A stretch of DNA of 52,270 bases from Acidithiobacillus sp. (GTDB lineage: Bacteria; Pseudomonadota; Gammaproteobacteria; Acidithiobacillales; Acidithiobacillaceae). Location: NCBI RefSeq assembly GCF_023255755.1, contig NZ_JAGDVS010000164.1:1-52270 (forward strand). The letters are read 5' to 3'. Of the stretch, positions 1 to 9,502 are shown in pieces. Under the pieces are notes generated by a model, which saw nothing but the letters and a program-made list of their open reading frames with translations, made no database searches and was not told where the DNA came from. Position 1 is the stretch's first letter. Each line of letters begins with the position of its first letter. The position numbers and the translations under genes are program-made.

Positions 1-869
1 CAGAAGCACTCTTGCTTGCCATTTTGGTGCGGGGAATATGGGAGTGTGGTCCGGTGCAGCACCCCCAGCATGGCCAGCCCGTTGGTGGTTTCCTCGGCCA
101 CCATGGCGGCGCCATTGTCGGTCATCAGCGCCCGTGGCAGGCCGCGCTTCATGAAGGCCTGGCAGAGGCCGTGGATGAGGCTCTCGGCGGTCTCGTCCAG
201 ATACCATTGCAGGTGGCAGAGCAGCCGCGAGTGATCGTCGATGATCCCCAGCAGCATGGGTGTCTCCCAGGTGCCGGCGCGGGTCAGCACCTTGCGGGAG
301 CCATGGTGGAAATCCAGATGCCAGAGGGCGGCGGTGTGTTCTACCTCATAGCTGCGCACTTCCAGCCGTTCCAGTCGGTCCCGGGCGGCGATCGCACCGA
401 CGGCGGCGCGTTTCGGCCGCGACTGCCGGAACAGGCCATGTGCCTTGAGATAGCGGCGGATCGTCGGGTAGGACGGAAGCGTCACGTCATGCCCCTGCAG
501 GGCGGACTGCAGATTGTCGTAGTGCAACTGGGCCGTCCAGCCCGGATGCTCCCGGTATTGGGTGGTCAGCGTCTCGATCACCCGTGGCGTGATACTCGGG
601 AACTGGCCGACGTTACCGTGTAACCGATTACGCAAGGTGATGACCGGATTCTGGGCAGTTCGGCCCAGGTAATACCAGCGCTCCAGGGTGGAGAATCCAA
701 ACTGGACTGGTTCACCGGTGAGCGGATGACGCCACGACCGGGCGGCCAGCGCCTTCAATGCCAGGGCCAGTTCCCCTGGGGCCGGTGGTGCCGCCAGCAA
801 GGGGCCGATGATCGCAAAGCGCAACAATGCCCAGCGATCCCGTTGGGGGGAGTCGATACGGGTCTTCAT
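1..869 (-). CDS. DDE-type integrase/transposase, partial (C-terminus beyond window)
   Basis: The minus strand reads open from an ATG at 869 to the window edge, giving about 289 residues. Near the C-terminal part are the retroviral-integrase-like catalytic signatures: LDFHHGSR (first Asp), a GIIDDHSR segment, TDNGAAM (second Asp) and YSPHQNGKQE (Glu). This is the order of an rve/DDE integrase core as in the IS481, IS3 and Mu-like families. The N-terminal third (residues 1 to 110) looks like a helix-turn-helix DNA-binding region. A GGAG motif lies about 8 bases before the ATG. The protein would cut and join element ends during transposition. The large plus-strand frame opposite it is a shadow. 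The exact IS family is not assigned. Confidence 0.85.
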   Translation of the reverse strand, partial: MKTRIDSPQRDRWALLRFAIIGPLLAAPPAPGELALALKALAARSWRHPLTGEPVQFGFSTLERWYYLGRTAQNPVITLRNRLHGNVGQFPSITPRVIETLTTQYREHPGWTAQLHYDNLQSALQGHDVTLPSYPTIRRYLKAHGLFRQSRPKRAAVGAIAARDRLERLEVRSYEVEHTAALWHLDFHHGSRKVLTRAGTWETPMLLGIIDDHSRLLCHLQWYLDETAESLIHGLCQAFMKRGLPRALMTDNGAAMVAEETTNGLAMLGVLHRTTLPYSPHQNGKQECF

Positions 870-1002
870 GGTCAGGTCTCCAGAGGTGGTGCCGCCCAGG
901 GCAGCACGGGGGACCCAGCTTACAAACCCTCGGCCAGGGTGACACTTGCCAAGTTCTGCGGGAAATCTGCAACCCTCATTCCGCGGGATTTTTACCCCTG
1001 GT

Positions 1003-1593
1003 TTACCCCTGGCGGATCGTCAGCGGCGTGAGCAGTGCCAAACCGTCCAGCACGGCAGCAACGGGTGGACCCGCAAACCGGGCCAGCAGGCTGAGTGGCA
1101 GATCTTCCCGGTGGACCGGCGGCAGATAGCAGGCGACTTCCGCCTTCCAGAGGGAGGTCAGCGGGAAGTCCTGCCTCCACCAGTCTCGCCAGCGCCGCAG
1201 GGTGCGTCCGGGCACGTCGAGCAAAGCGCAAACCGCCTGGGCGCCCGGTGTTCTGGCGGTCAGCCGTCCGGCCATCAGCAGGATCACCAGGGCCAGATAG
1301 ACCCGGCGCCCGAAAAACCGCACGGAGGGTGATGTTCTGCGCTTGCGGCAGTGGCTGCAGCAGAAACTGAAGCGCGAGGCGTACCGCATTCTGAAATCCC
1401 GTAAACAGCCTCTGGGCTTGCGGGGGTAGTCCGCCCGATGCCACTTCCCACCACAGGCACACCGAGTGGCCCTGGCTTCTTCGGCAAGGGCTTCATCAAC
1501 GCGGTACAACAACTGAAATATTTTGGGATCATGCAGAAGGTTGTGGCACACTGACGGGGTCCTTTTCTTGGTCGGAAAGTGACACTCCCCCAA
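1003..1593 (-). CDS. Zinc-ribbon/HTH protein upstream of the transposase
   Basis: This 196-residue protein precedes the DDE transposase on the same strand, about 130 bases away. It contains a CACGG...CLRDF...CCSHC cysteine pattern (about residues 45 to 85), consistent with a zinc ribbon, and a segment around residues 125 to 145 (LLDVPGRTLRRWRDWW) that looks like a helix-turn-helix. An accessory transposition protein, or a regulator of the element, is the likely role (inference from position). A GTG at 1551, preceded by AAGGA at good spacing, is a plausible alternative start and gives a protein beginning near VCHNLLHDPKIF. I do not recognise a named family with certainty. Confidence 0.6.
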   Translation of the reverse strand: MGECHFPTKKRTPSVCHNLLHDPKIFQLLYRVDEALAEEARATRCACGGKWHRADYPRKPRGCLRDFRMRYASRFSFCCSHCRKRRTSPSVRFFGRRVYLALVILLMAGRLTARTPGAQAVCALLDVPGRTLRRWRDWWRQDFPLTSLWKAEVACYLPPVHREDLPLSLLARFAGPPVAAVLDGLALLTPLTIRQG

Positions 1594-1723
1594 CAGGCGC
1601 GTTTGTTCAAGTTCTTCGAGGGGGTTTACCCCCAGCCCCTCACGCTACGTGACCGTCAGCGCGTCTAAAGCCATCAATATCTTTGACCGTACTCAGGTGA
1701 CCATGAGTAATCGGAGGTTTGAG

Positions 1724-2070
1724 ATGTTTACGATTCGCCAAATCCTGGTACTGATGCGCCAAGGTGATAGGGACAGGGAGATCGCCCATTCCGGACTCAT
1801 GGGGCGCAAGAAGTTAGGCGTATTACGTCATCAAGCAGCACTGCACGACTGGCTGGACCCCCAGCAGCCTTTACCCGACGACGGTGAACTCGCTGCCCTG
1901 CAGCATCAGCGCAAGCAGGCCGTGCCCAACCAGTGTGTCTCCACCCTCAAAGAACATGAGGAGCGCATTGCCCGATGGTCAGGAGAAGGCATACAGGGCA
2001 CCACTATTCACGCTGCTTTGGTACGTAATCACGGATACACTGGCAGCTATTCCGCAGTAAAGCGCGCGTT
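1724..2070 (+). pseudogene. istA: IS21-family transposase IstA, N-terminal fragment
   Basis: From the ATG at 1724, preceded by TCGGAGG at 6-base spacing, the frame encodes MFTIRQILVLMRQGD, then LMGRKKLGVLRHQA and GTTIHAALVRNHGYTGSYS. This is the N-terminal HTH region of IS21-type IstA. Similarity stops near 2070, at residue 115 or so of a protein normally near 500 residues. After that the frame simply reads through the antisense of a different gene, a methyltransferase fragment. No IstB follows. It is a truncated IS remnant left by a deletion and is not a functional transposase. Confidence 0.75.
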
Positions 2071-2071
2071 A

Positions 2072-2232
2072 CGATTCGGGGTTGTCTTTCAACAGTTCGA
2101 CGTACAGGCGATTCAGGCGGCTGGTGGCCCGGATGTCAAAGGCTTCAAGGAAGGTGTAGGGGAACTCTGCGGGGTCAAAGGGCCGCTCCGCGAGGTCGGT
2201 GATGGCTTGTTCGATTTCTACGGCGTTCTCAT
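2072..2232 (-). pseudogene. N-terminal fragment of a large DNA methyltransferase, frameshifted at its start
   Basis: The minus strand encodes ENAVEIEQAITDLAERPF, then DPAEFPYTFLEAFDI and RLNRLYVELLKDNPES. This resembles the first 50 or so residues of large class I DNA methyltransferases (MmeI-like/type IIG-like). The normal start would read ATG-AAC-GCC; here it reads ATG-AGA-ACG-CCG-TAG, as if two bases had been inserted just after the initiator, so no proper start remains. The fragment ends abruptly at the junction with the IS21 remnant. It lies 14 bases after the toxin gene stop on the same strand. The family assignment rests on memory of the N-terminal motif. Confidence 0.5.
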
Positions 2233-2245
2233 GGGCGTGAATTCC

Positions 2246-2665
2246 TCATGCACCCTTCCAAGGGTTGATGACGGCCACGCCTGCCGCTTCATAGGGCGAT
2301 GTGTCGCGTGATGCCACGATGAATCCCCGCGATGCTGCAACGGCCGCGATGTAGCCGTCTGGCGTCGGGAAGCCGCGCCCGCCGTTCTTGGCCGTCACGG
2401 CCAGGTCGGCATAGTGGCGCGCCGCATCCGTATCGAAGGGCAGGACCCGATCCTTGAACAGCTCCAGCAGTTCGGTCAGGGCGCGGTCGAGCATGTTCTT
2501 GCGCTTGCCCGCCAGCAGCGCCCGGATGCCAAACAGCAACTCGGCCAGCGTGACGCTCGACAGATACAAGGTTTCCGCCGCCTGGTCGTTCAGCCAGGCC
2601 CTCACGGCCGCGTCTGGCTCTGGCTTCATCGCCTCGGAAACGACGCTGGTATCCAGGACGATCAT
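2246..2665 (-). CDS. fitB: PIN-domain ribonuclease toxin, FitB/VapC type
   Basis: This 139-residue protein starts MIVLDTSVVSEAMKP, the first acidic motif of PIN domains. It continues with TLAELLFG (acidic residue 2), LPFDTDAARHYADL (acidic residue 3) and PDGYIAAVAASRGFIVASRD (the terminal acidic pair). These are the Mg-binding residues of VapC/FitB RNases, which cleave RNA (tRNA in characterised VapCs). The ATG directly follows the antitoxin stop (TGA-ATG), so the two are translationally coupled. The length is normal and no lesion is seen, so the module appears intact within an otherwise decayed region. Confidence 0.9.
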   Translation of the reverse strand: MIVLDTSVVSEAMKPEPDAAVRAWLNDQAAETLYLSSVTLAELLFGIRALLAGKRKNMLDRALTELLELFKDRVLPFDTDAARHYADLAVTAKNGGRGFPTPDGYIAAVAASRGFIVASRDTSPYEAAGVAVINPWKGA

Positions 2666-2920
2666 TCAGTCGAAGCGCAACGGTTTGGCCGGCGTCTTGT
2701 CGCGCACACTCTCGAAAACGGCGAAATCTTCATTGGTCAGACCGATCTTGCGGCCGATGGCGGCCAGGGCTTCGCCCAAGCGCACGCGCTTCTCCGGCTT
2801 GACCACGGCCGCCAGAATCTCGCGCACCTCCGCTTCCATGCTGCGGCCGTGTTGGGCCGCCCGCACGCGCAAAGCGCGATGCACGTCATCCGGCACATTC
2901 CTTACAGTCAGGATTGCCAT
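2666..2920 (-). CDS. fitA: Ribbon-helix-helix antitoxin, FitA type
   Basis: This 84-residue protein begins MAILTVRNVPDDVHRALRVR and continues AAQHGRSMEAEVREIL, a typical Arc/FitA ribbon-helix-helix DNA-binding domain (residues 1 to 45). The C-terminal tail (FESVRDKTPAKPLRFD) is the expected toxin-neutralising extension. It is the first gene of the pair and is joined to the PIN toxin by TGA-ATG. Paired dyads immediately upstream (2944-2990) are likely autoregulatory operators. Confidence 0.9.
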   Translation of the reverse strand: MAILTVRNVPDDVHRALRVRAAQHGRSMEAEVREILAAVVKPEKRVRLGEALAAIGRKIGLTNEDFAVFESVRDKTPAKPLRFD

Positions 2921-2943
2921 AATTCAATACTCCTCATTTGCTT

Positions 2944-2990
2944 TCTGTGACTGCAATCACAGAACTATGCAGTCATCCACGCAAGACTGC
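2944..2990 (-). promoter_or_regulatory. Candidate FitA operator: two inverted repeats
   Basis: TCTGTGA-6-TCACAGA is a perfect 7-base dyad (2944-2963). A second dyad, GCAGTC-10-GACTGC, follows (2969-2990). Both lie 24 to 70 bases upstream of the antitoxin start. FitA-type complexes bind inverted repeats at their own promoter, so autoregulation is the likely role. The dyads are seen directly; the function is inferred. Confidence 0.55.
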
Positions 2991-2991
2991 G

Positions 2992-3479
2992 TCAAGCTCC
3001 ACGCCCCTTCCTACCCTGGCGTCTCACCTTCTTGGCCTCCATCTGCGCCCGTAGCCGCGCCTCGCGCTGCTCCAATTCGGATGGCGCCGGCTTCAGGTGG
3101 CGTGAACCGGCTCGCTCTTGCCCCCCAGCGTCAGCAGGATCATGCGCAGCGCCAGCCGGATGGTCGGATAGGTCGCCACCGACTCCATCTGCCATGCCAT
3201 CAGCCGGATCTCCAGCGGTGACAAGGCGCGATCCTTCGGCACGAAAGCCGCAATCGACGCGGCGCCCAAATCCTTGGCCGGGTTGTCCACCTTCTCGCCG
3301 TGCTGGATGGCGAAGGCATAGACCTGCTTCACGATGTCACGGATGTGGACCGCGGTAGCGGGCGCACCGCGTGCCTTCACCTTGTTGCAGAGGGCGCGCA
3401 GGTCATCAGCGGTGATTTCGTTGAGCTGCCGGTTCTGGAAGGCCGGCGGAATGTCCCTATCGACGATGCTCTTGCGCAT
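2992..3479 (-). pseudogene. Decayed P4-type tyrosine integrase
   Basis: The fragment 3093-3479 encodes the core-binding helices of a P4-like integrase (ITADDLRALCNKVKARGAP, HIRDIVKQVYAFAIQHGEKV, NPAKDLGAASI) and the beginning of the catalytic domain (LRMILLTLGGKSE). In the family the last motif reads LT-x-RKSEL with the catalytic Arg. Here the Arg is replaced by Gly and the frame ends after SEPVHAT. A second frame (2992 to about 3110) adds a basic tail, LEQREARLRAQMEAKK, without the HxxR or Tyr motifs. The N-terminal 150 or so residues are also missing. It is a non-functional remnant and the likely integrase of an element once inserted at guaA. Confidence 0.75.
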
Positions 3480-3490
3480 CGCCGCGGAAG

Positions 3491-3519
3491 GTGACGGTAC
3501 CGGTAGGCGATACCGTCAC
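3491..3519. repeat. Perfect 9-bp inverted repeat
   Basis: GTGACGGTA and TACCGTCAC flank an 11-base loop just upstream of the truncated integrase frame. There is no T-run, so a terminator is unlikely. It could be a recombination or regulatory site of the lost element. The surrounding 3480-3743 holds no gene. Confidence 0.4.
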
Positions 3520-3743
3520 GTACATCCCATCGCGGTCAGAAGTCTTATAAGTCTTTGACTTAGACTTTAGATAGTGAACGGGAGGGTCTTAATCCGGCCT
3601 CCGGTTCTTGCCGCCACTTTTAACGCCAACCTGTTCCTCTAGCCGACGATAGCCATCAATAGCTGCTGTGACGTATTTATTTATAACTCAAAATGTTACG
3701 GCAGTTTTTCGATACCTGGCGATAGTCCCCGAAGGACGTCAGT

Positions 3744-5288
3744 TCACTCCCACTCGATGGTGGCCGGCGGCTTGGATGAAATATCGTAAACCACGCGATT
3801 GATCCCGGCGACCTCGTTGATGATCCGGGTGGAGATGCGCCCCAGCACTTCATAGGGTATGTGCGCCCAGTCTGCGGTCATGCCATCCGCCGACTCCACC
3901 GCGCGCAGGGCGATGGTTTCATCATAGGTCCGCGCGTCGCCCATCACGCCGACACTGCGCACCGGCAGCAATACCGCAAAAGCCTGCCAGAGGCGGTCAT
4001 ATAGTCCGGCGTCACGGATCTCTTCCATGACGATACGGTCGGCACGGCGCAGGACTTCCAGGCGATGTTCATCAATCGCCCCCAGACAACGGATAGCCAG
4101 ACCAGGCCCCGGGAAGGGCTGACGCCGGATTACTTCTTCGGGCATGCCCAGCTCACGGCCGAGTTCCCGCACTTCGTCCTTGAACAGCTCACGCAAAGGT
4201 TCGACCAGTTGCAGGTGCATGCGCTCCGGCAAGCCACCCACGTTATGGTGAGACTTGATCGTCGCGCTGGGACCCTTAAACGAAATAGACTCGATCACGT
4301 CGGGATAAAGGGTACCCTGGGCCAAAAAGTCGGCGCCTTCCAGATGCTTCGACTCTTCCTCAAAAATCTCGATGAACAGATTACCGATGGCCTTGCGCTT
4401 CTTTTCGGGATCAGTGACATCCGCCAGTACATCCAGAAAACGCTGTCGGGCATCCACCACCTGCAGGGGAATCTGAAAGTAATTGCGAAAGACCGTCGCC
4501 ACCTTCTCCGCTTCCCCAAAGCGCAACAGCCCGTTATCCACAAAAATGCAGGTGAGCTGGTCGCCGATGGCGCGATGAATGAGCACGGCCGCTACGGCCG
4601 AATCCACCCCGCCGGAAAGCGCGGCAATGACCCGGCCCTTACCCACCTGGGTACGGATCGTCGCCACTGCCGTGTCCACATAAGAGTGCATGGTCCAATC
4701 ACCCGTGCAGCCGCATACGCCGCGCACGAAGGCCGTGAGCATCTCCGCACCACGGGGGGTATGGGCGACCTCCAAATGAAACTGCACGCCATAGAAGTTG
4801 CGCGCAGGGTCGCCAATAGCCGCCAGCGGCGAATTGGCACTGCTGGCCAGGACTCGGAAACCATCGGGCACGGACTCGATCCGGTCGCCGTGACTCATCC
4901 AGACTTCTTCGGCAGTGTCTGCCGCCCCGAAGGGTAAGAACGGGCCGACCGCTTCTGTTATCTGAATGTGCGCCCGGCCATATTCCCGATGCTCCGCCTT
5001 GCCGACTCTTCCGCCCAGCAAATGCGCCATCAACTGCAGGCCGTAGCAAATACCGAGGATCGGCAGGCCCAGGGTAAACACGTCCAGATCAACCATGGGA
5101 GCGTCGACATCATGTACCGACGATGGTCCGCCGGACAGAATGATCCCCTGCGCTTGCCACGCACGAATGTCCGCGAGTGGCATATTATAGGGATGAATTT
5201 CACAGTAAACGTGCGCTTCGCGCACCCGCCGCGCAATAAGCTGGGTGAACTGCGAACCGAAATCGAGAATCAGGATACGTTCTTGCAT
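3744..5288 (-). CDS. guaA: GMP synthase (glutamine-hydrolysing)
   Basis: Converts XMP to GMP using ATP and glutamine, the last step of guanine nucleotide synthesis in the cytoplasm. The 514 residues have the usual arrangement: an N-terminal class I glutamine amidotransferase domain (ILGICYGLQ nucleophile Cys near residue 83; FHLEV His-Glu near 170), an ATP-pyrophosphatase domain ([11 protein letters not shown]-loop near 225) and a C-terminal dimerisation domain ending in KPPATIEWE. It starts 3 bases after the guaB stop, forming the classical guaBA operon. The 3' end of guaA is a known target for integrative elements, which fits the scar downstream. Confidence 0.98.
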   Translation of the reverse strand: MQERILILDFGSQFTQLIARRVREAHVYCEIHPYNMPLADIRAWQAQGIILSGGPSSVHDVDAPMVDLDVFTLGLPILGICYGLQLMAHLLGGRVGKAEHREYGRAHIQITEAVGPFLPFGAADTAEEVWMSHGDRIESVPDGFRVLASSANSPLAAIGDPARNFYGVQFHLEVAHTPRGAEMLTAFVRGVCGCTGDWTMHSYVDTAVATIRTQVGKGRVIAALSGGVDSAVAAVLIHRAIGDQLTCIFVDNGLLRFGEAEKVATVFRNYFQIPLQVVDARQRFLDVLADVTDPEKKRKAIGNLFIEIFEEESKHLEGADFLAQGTLYPDVIESISFKGPSATIKSHHNVGGLPERMHLQLVEPLRELFKDEVRELGRELGMPEEVIRRQPFPGPGLAIRCLGAIDEHRLEVLRRADRIVMEEIRDAGLYDRLWQAFAVLLPVRSVGVMGDARTYDETIALRAVESADGMTADWAHIPYEVLGRISTRIINEVAGINRVVYDISSKPPATIEWE

Positions 5289-5291
5289 GGT

Positions 5292-6758
<1,467 letters not shown>

Positions 6759-6773
6759 TCACCTAACAAGAAA

Positions 6774-6800
6774 GGGGCTGGGCAGTGGCGTCCCAGCCCC
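6774..6800 (-). promoter_or_regulatory. Hairpin in the guaB upstream region
   Basis: GGGGCTGGG and CCCAGCCCC form a perfect 9-bp stem with a 9-base loop, 21 bases before the guaB start. On the minus strand it is followed by TTTCTTGTT, a weak U-rich tract. It could act as an attenuator or 5'-UTR element of guaBA, or as a terminator of upstream transcription. The structure is seen; the function is inferred. Confidence 0.4.
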
Positions 6801-6932
6801 ATGGTCCAAAGCATCCCGCACTATACCCAAGTGAACACTTTTTTTCCAGCATTGTTTGACGTGGCGGACACACTCTTGTAGTTTTCTGCGATGGCTCCAT
6901 CATCTCCACGCCCCGGCCCACATCGAAGCATC

Positions 6933-7895
6933 ATGACCGTTTCCATCATCATCCCCTGCCACAACGAATCCGGGAATCTCGCGACACTCTACGCCCGGGT
7001 CTGTGCCGTCATGGACGAGGCGGGTGAGCCGTGGGAGATGATTTGCGTCAATGACGGCAGCGGCGATGACACACTGTTGCAGTTGATCGCCCTGCATCAC
7101 CAGGATCGACGGGTCAGGGTTATTGATTTATCCAGAAATTTTGGCAAGGAAGCGGCGCTCACCGCCGGGCTGGATGCCGCGCGGGGAGAAGCCGCCATTC
7201 CGCTGGATGCTGACCTGCAAGACCCGCCCGAACTTATTCCCGAGCTTCTCGCCCAATGGCGGGAGGGGTTTGATGTGGTGAACGCCGTCCGACTCTCCCG
7301 CGAAGGAGAATCGTGGCTCAAACGCGCCTCTGCGCATGTCTTTTACCGGATCATCAATCGCATGAGCGATGTGGAGATACCGCCGGATACGGGGGATTTC
7401 CGGCTGCTGTCCCGTCCGGTTCTCGATGCCTTGCAGACCCTTCCTGAACGCAGGCGCTTCATGAAGGGTTTGTTTGCCTGGGTCGGTTTTCGCAGCACGA
7501 ATGTTTACTACCATCGTGCGCCCCGCCATGCGGGGAAAACCACCTGGAACTATTGGCGGCTATGGAATCTCGCCGTAGAAGGCGTTACTTCTTTTAGCCA
7601 GGTACCATTACAACTTGCCGCTTATCTGGGTTTTGTGGTTTCGCTGTTGGCCTTCCTTTATGCCGTCTGGCTGATCATCAGCACCCTGGTGTATGGAAAC
7701 CCGGTAAAGGGTTATCCATCCATGATGGTTACCTTGCTATTCCTGGGTGGCGTGCAGCTCATGGCCCTGGGGGTGATCGGTGAATACCTCGGTCGGATCT
7801 ATGAGGAAAGCAAGCAGAGGCCGGTATACCTGGTCAGACAAGCCTGGGGAATGGTCAATTTACCTAACGCGATTCGATCAGAAGACAACCCATAA
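6933..7895 (+). CDS. Family 2 glycosyltransferase with C-terminal membrane anchor (GtrB/DPM-like)
   Basis: Likely transfers a sugar from a nucleotide donor to a polyprenyl phosphate at the inner membrane. The start MTVSIIIPCHNESGN is the GT-A nucleotide-binding strand. VNDGSGDDT and DADLQDPPE (the DXD metal site, near residue 95) follow, and GDFRLLSR is the acceptor-side motif. Two transmembrane helices lie near residues 225 to 250 (LAAYLGFVVSLLAFLYAVW) and 260 to 285. This is the GtrB/YfdH/DPMS-like type III arrangement. An upstream ATG at 6891 is possible, but the extra 14 residues do not match the family start. The substrate cannot be told from the sequence, and no glycan cluster surrounds it. 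Confidence 0.85.
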   Translation: MTVSIIIPCHNESGNLATLYARVCAVMDEAGEPWEMICVNDGSGDDTLLQLIALHHQDRRVRVIDLSRNFGKEAALTAGLDAARGEAAIPLDADLQDPPELIPELLAQWREGFDVVNAVRLSREGESWLKRASAHVFYRIINRMSDVEIPPDTGDFRLLSRPVLDALQTLPERRRFMKGLFAWVGFRSTNVYYHRAPRHAGKTTWNYWRLWNLAVEGVTSFSQVPLQLAAYLGFVVSLLAFLYAVWLIISTLVYGNPVKGYPSMMVTLLFLGGVQLMALGVIGEYLGRIYEESKQRPVYLVRQAWGMVNLPNAIRSEDNP

Positions 7896-8005
7896 TTATT
7901 GGACATTAAGAGAAAGGCACGCGCTTCCCGGCGAGCACTGCATTTTCCGCAACTTTTCAGGTACACTGTCGCCCAGATTACCGCCTACCAACCCAGAGAT
8001 CGCCC

Positions 8006-9502
8006 TTGGTATCCATAAAATCCTTTATTACCAAGCAGTTGAACCTGCCCGACAGCGCCATCGAAACGGCGGCGGCGCCTTCGTCGCCATCACCCGGCAT
8101 CCCCGGTGCACGAGTGACGCCGCGCAACGAGCACAACGTATCCCGGCGCCAGATTAGTGACAGTGCCTTGCAAGTGCTCAATGGCCTGCACCGCGCCGGC
8201 TTTCAGGCCTATCTGGTCGGCGGCAGTGTCCGCGATCTGCTGCTGGGACGGGAGCCTAAGGATTTCGATGTCGCGACGGATGCGCGCCCGGAGCAGGTCC
8301 GGAAGCTGTTTCGGCGTAACGCACGACTGATCGGCCGACGCTTTATTCTGGTCCATGTGCAGTTTGGTAACGAGATTATTGAAGTAGCCACGTTCCGTGG
8401 TAGCGCGAACGGCAAGGAAGACGAAGCCAGCGAGCACAGTGAAACAGGGCGCATATTGGCAGACAACGTCTATGGCTCGCTGGAAGAGGACGCGCGGCGA
8501 AGGGATTTCACCACCAATGCCCTTTATTACAATATTGCCGACCGCAGCATTTTGGATTTCTCCACGGGCATGGAAGATTTGCAGGCCGGTCGTCTGCGCG
8601 TCATTGGTGATCCCGAGCAGCGTTACCGGGAAGATCCGGTGCGGATGCTGCGGGCCGTTCGCTTTGCTGCCAAGCTGGGATTCATAATGGATACAGCCGC
8701 ACAGGTGCCCATAGCGGCCTGCCGCGAGCGTCTGCAGGAGGTGCCCTCGGCGCGGCTGTTTGAGGAAACGCTGAAACTTTTTCTGAACGGTAATGCGCAG
8801 ACCAGTTTCGAACACCTACGTCAGCAGGGACTGTTTGCCGCCCTGTTTCCGCAGGTGGATGTGCTCCTCGACAACGCGGAATACGGCGCAGCGCGTGCAT
8901 TGTTGCAAGGCGCGCTGGAAGGCACTGATACGCGGGTACGCGACGGCAAATCGGTGACGCCCGCGTTCCTTTTTGCCGCACTGCTCTGGCCAGCCCTGCA
9001 ACTGCAAAGCCAGTTGCTCGAACAACAGGGCAAACCCGCCACGGTCGCGTTGCAGCAGGCTGCCAGCGACGTGCTGAAGGAATGCGTGGGGCGGGTTTCT
9101 GTCCCCCGCCGCTTCGCCCTGCCCATGCGCGAAATCTGGGATTTGCAGGCGCGTTTTCTGCGCCGTGGCGGACGTCGTCCTCATGCTCTGCTCGCCCATC
9201 CACGCTTTCGCGCGGCCTTCGATTTCCTGAGTCTGCGCCGCCACAGTGGAGAAATACCTGCCACTTTGGTGGAATGGTGGGAACAATTCCAGACTGCAGA
9301 TCATGATGGTCGGCGCCTCCTCATCGAGCAGGCCCGTCTCGAAGAAACCGGACAGGAACCAGCGCTGGGGCCACTCCCGGCAACGTCACGTCGCCGTCCC
9401 CGGCGACGGCGACGGCGCAGTAACCATTCGGATCAGGGCGCCGTGGCCCAACCGGGCGGCGCGGACGACAGTTATGACGACGGACAAACCGCCAACGGTT
9501 AA
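8006..9502 (+). CDS. pcnB: Poly(A) polymerase I
   Basis: Adds 3' poly(A) tails to RNA and promotes decay. The nucleotidyltransferase motif YLVGGSVRDLLLGREPKDFD, with the DxD pair (DFDVATDA), lies at about residues 70 to 95. RRDFTTNALYYN and RYREDPVRMLRAVRFAAKL are the class II NTase/RNA-binding motifs. The C-terminal tail is very basic (SRRRPRRRRRRSNHS), typical of bacterial PcnB as opposed to CCA-adding enzymes. The start is a TTG at 8006; no in-frame ATG precedes the conserved RVTPRNEHNVSRRQIS segment. Its last 29 bases overlap the next gene, a paralogue. Confidence 0.92.
   Translation: MVSIKSFITKQLNLPDSAIETAAAPSSPSPGIPGARVTPRNEHNVSRRQISDSALQVLNGLHRAGFQAYLVGGSVRDLLLGREPKDFDVATDARPEQVRKLFRRNARLIGRRFILVHVQFGNEIIEVATFRGSANGKEDEASEHSETGRILADNVYGSLEEDARRRDFTTNALYYNIADRSILDFSTGMEDLQAGRLRVIGDPEQRYREDPVRMLRAVRFAAKLGFIMDTAAQVPIAACRERLQEVPSARLFEETLKLFLNGNAQTSFEHLRQQGLFAALFPQVDVLLDNAEYGAARALLQGALEGTDTRVRDGKSVTPAFLFAALLWPALQLQSQLLEQQGKPATVALQQAASDVLKECVGRVSVPRRFALPMREIWDLQARFLRRGGRRPHALLAHPRFRAAFDFLSLRRHSGEIPATLVEWWEQFQTADHDGRRLLIEQARLEETGQEPALGPLPATSRRRPRRRRRRSNHSDQGAVAQPGGADDSYDDGQTANG

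Larger units (their letters stand above)
1..1640 (-). mobile_element. Partial two-gene DDE transposon/IS, left end outside the window
   Basis: Two minus-strand genes, a zinc-ribbon/HTH-like protein followed by a DDE transposase, form a transposon-like unit that runs off the left edge. The right boundary is a guess: it lies somewhere between the start of the zinc-ribbon gene and the IS21 remnant that begins after 1650. No terminal inverted repeat can be proved because the other end is absent. The motif TTTACCCCTGG is repeated twice in tandem near 991-1012, and a similar GTTTACCCCC occurs near 1624. These may be transposase-binding repeats, but this is inference. Confidence 0.45.

Noticed and set aside
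12-623. 203-residue open frame on the plus strand
   Set aside because: Antisense to the DDE transposase, which has clear catalytic motifs on the minus strand; composition is low-complexity and no family fits.
4065-4937. 290-residue frame opposite guaA
   Set aside because: Antisense shadow of GMP synthase.
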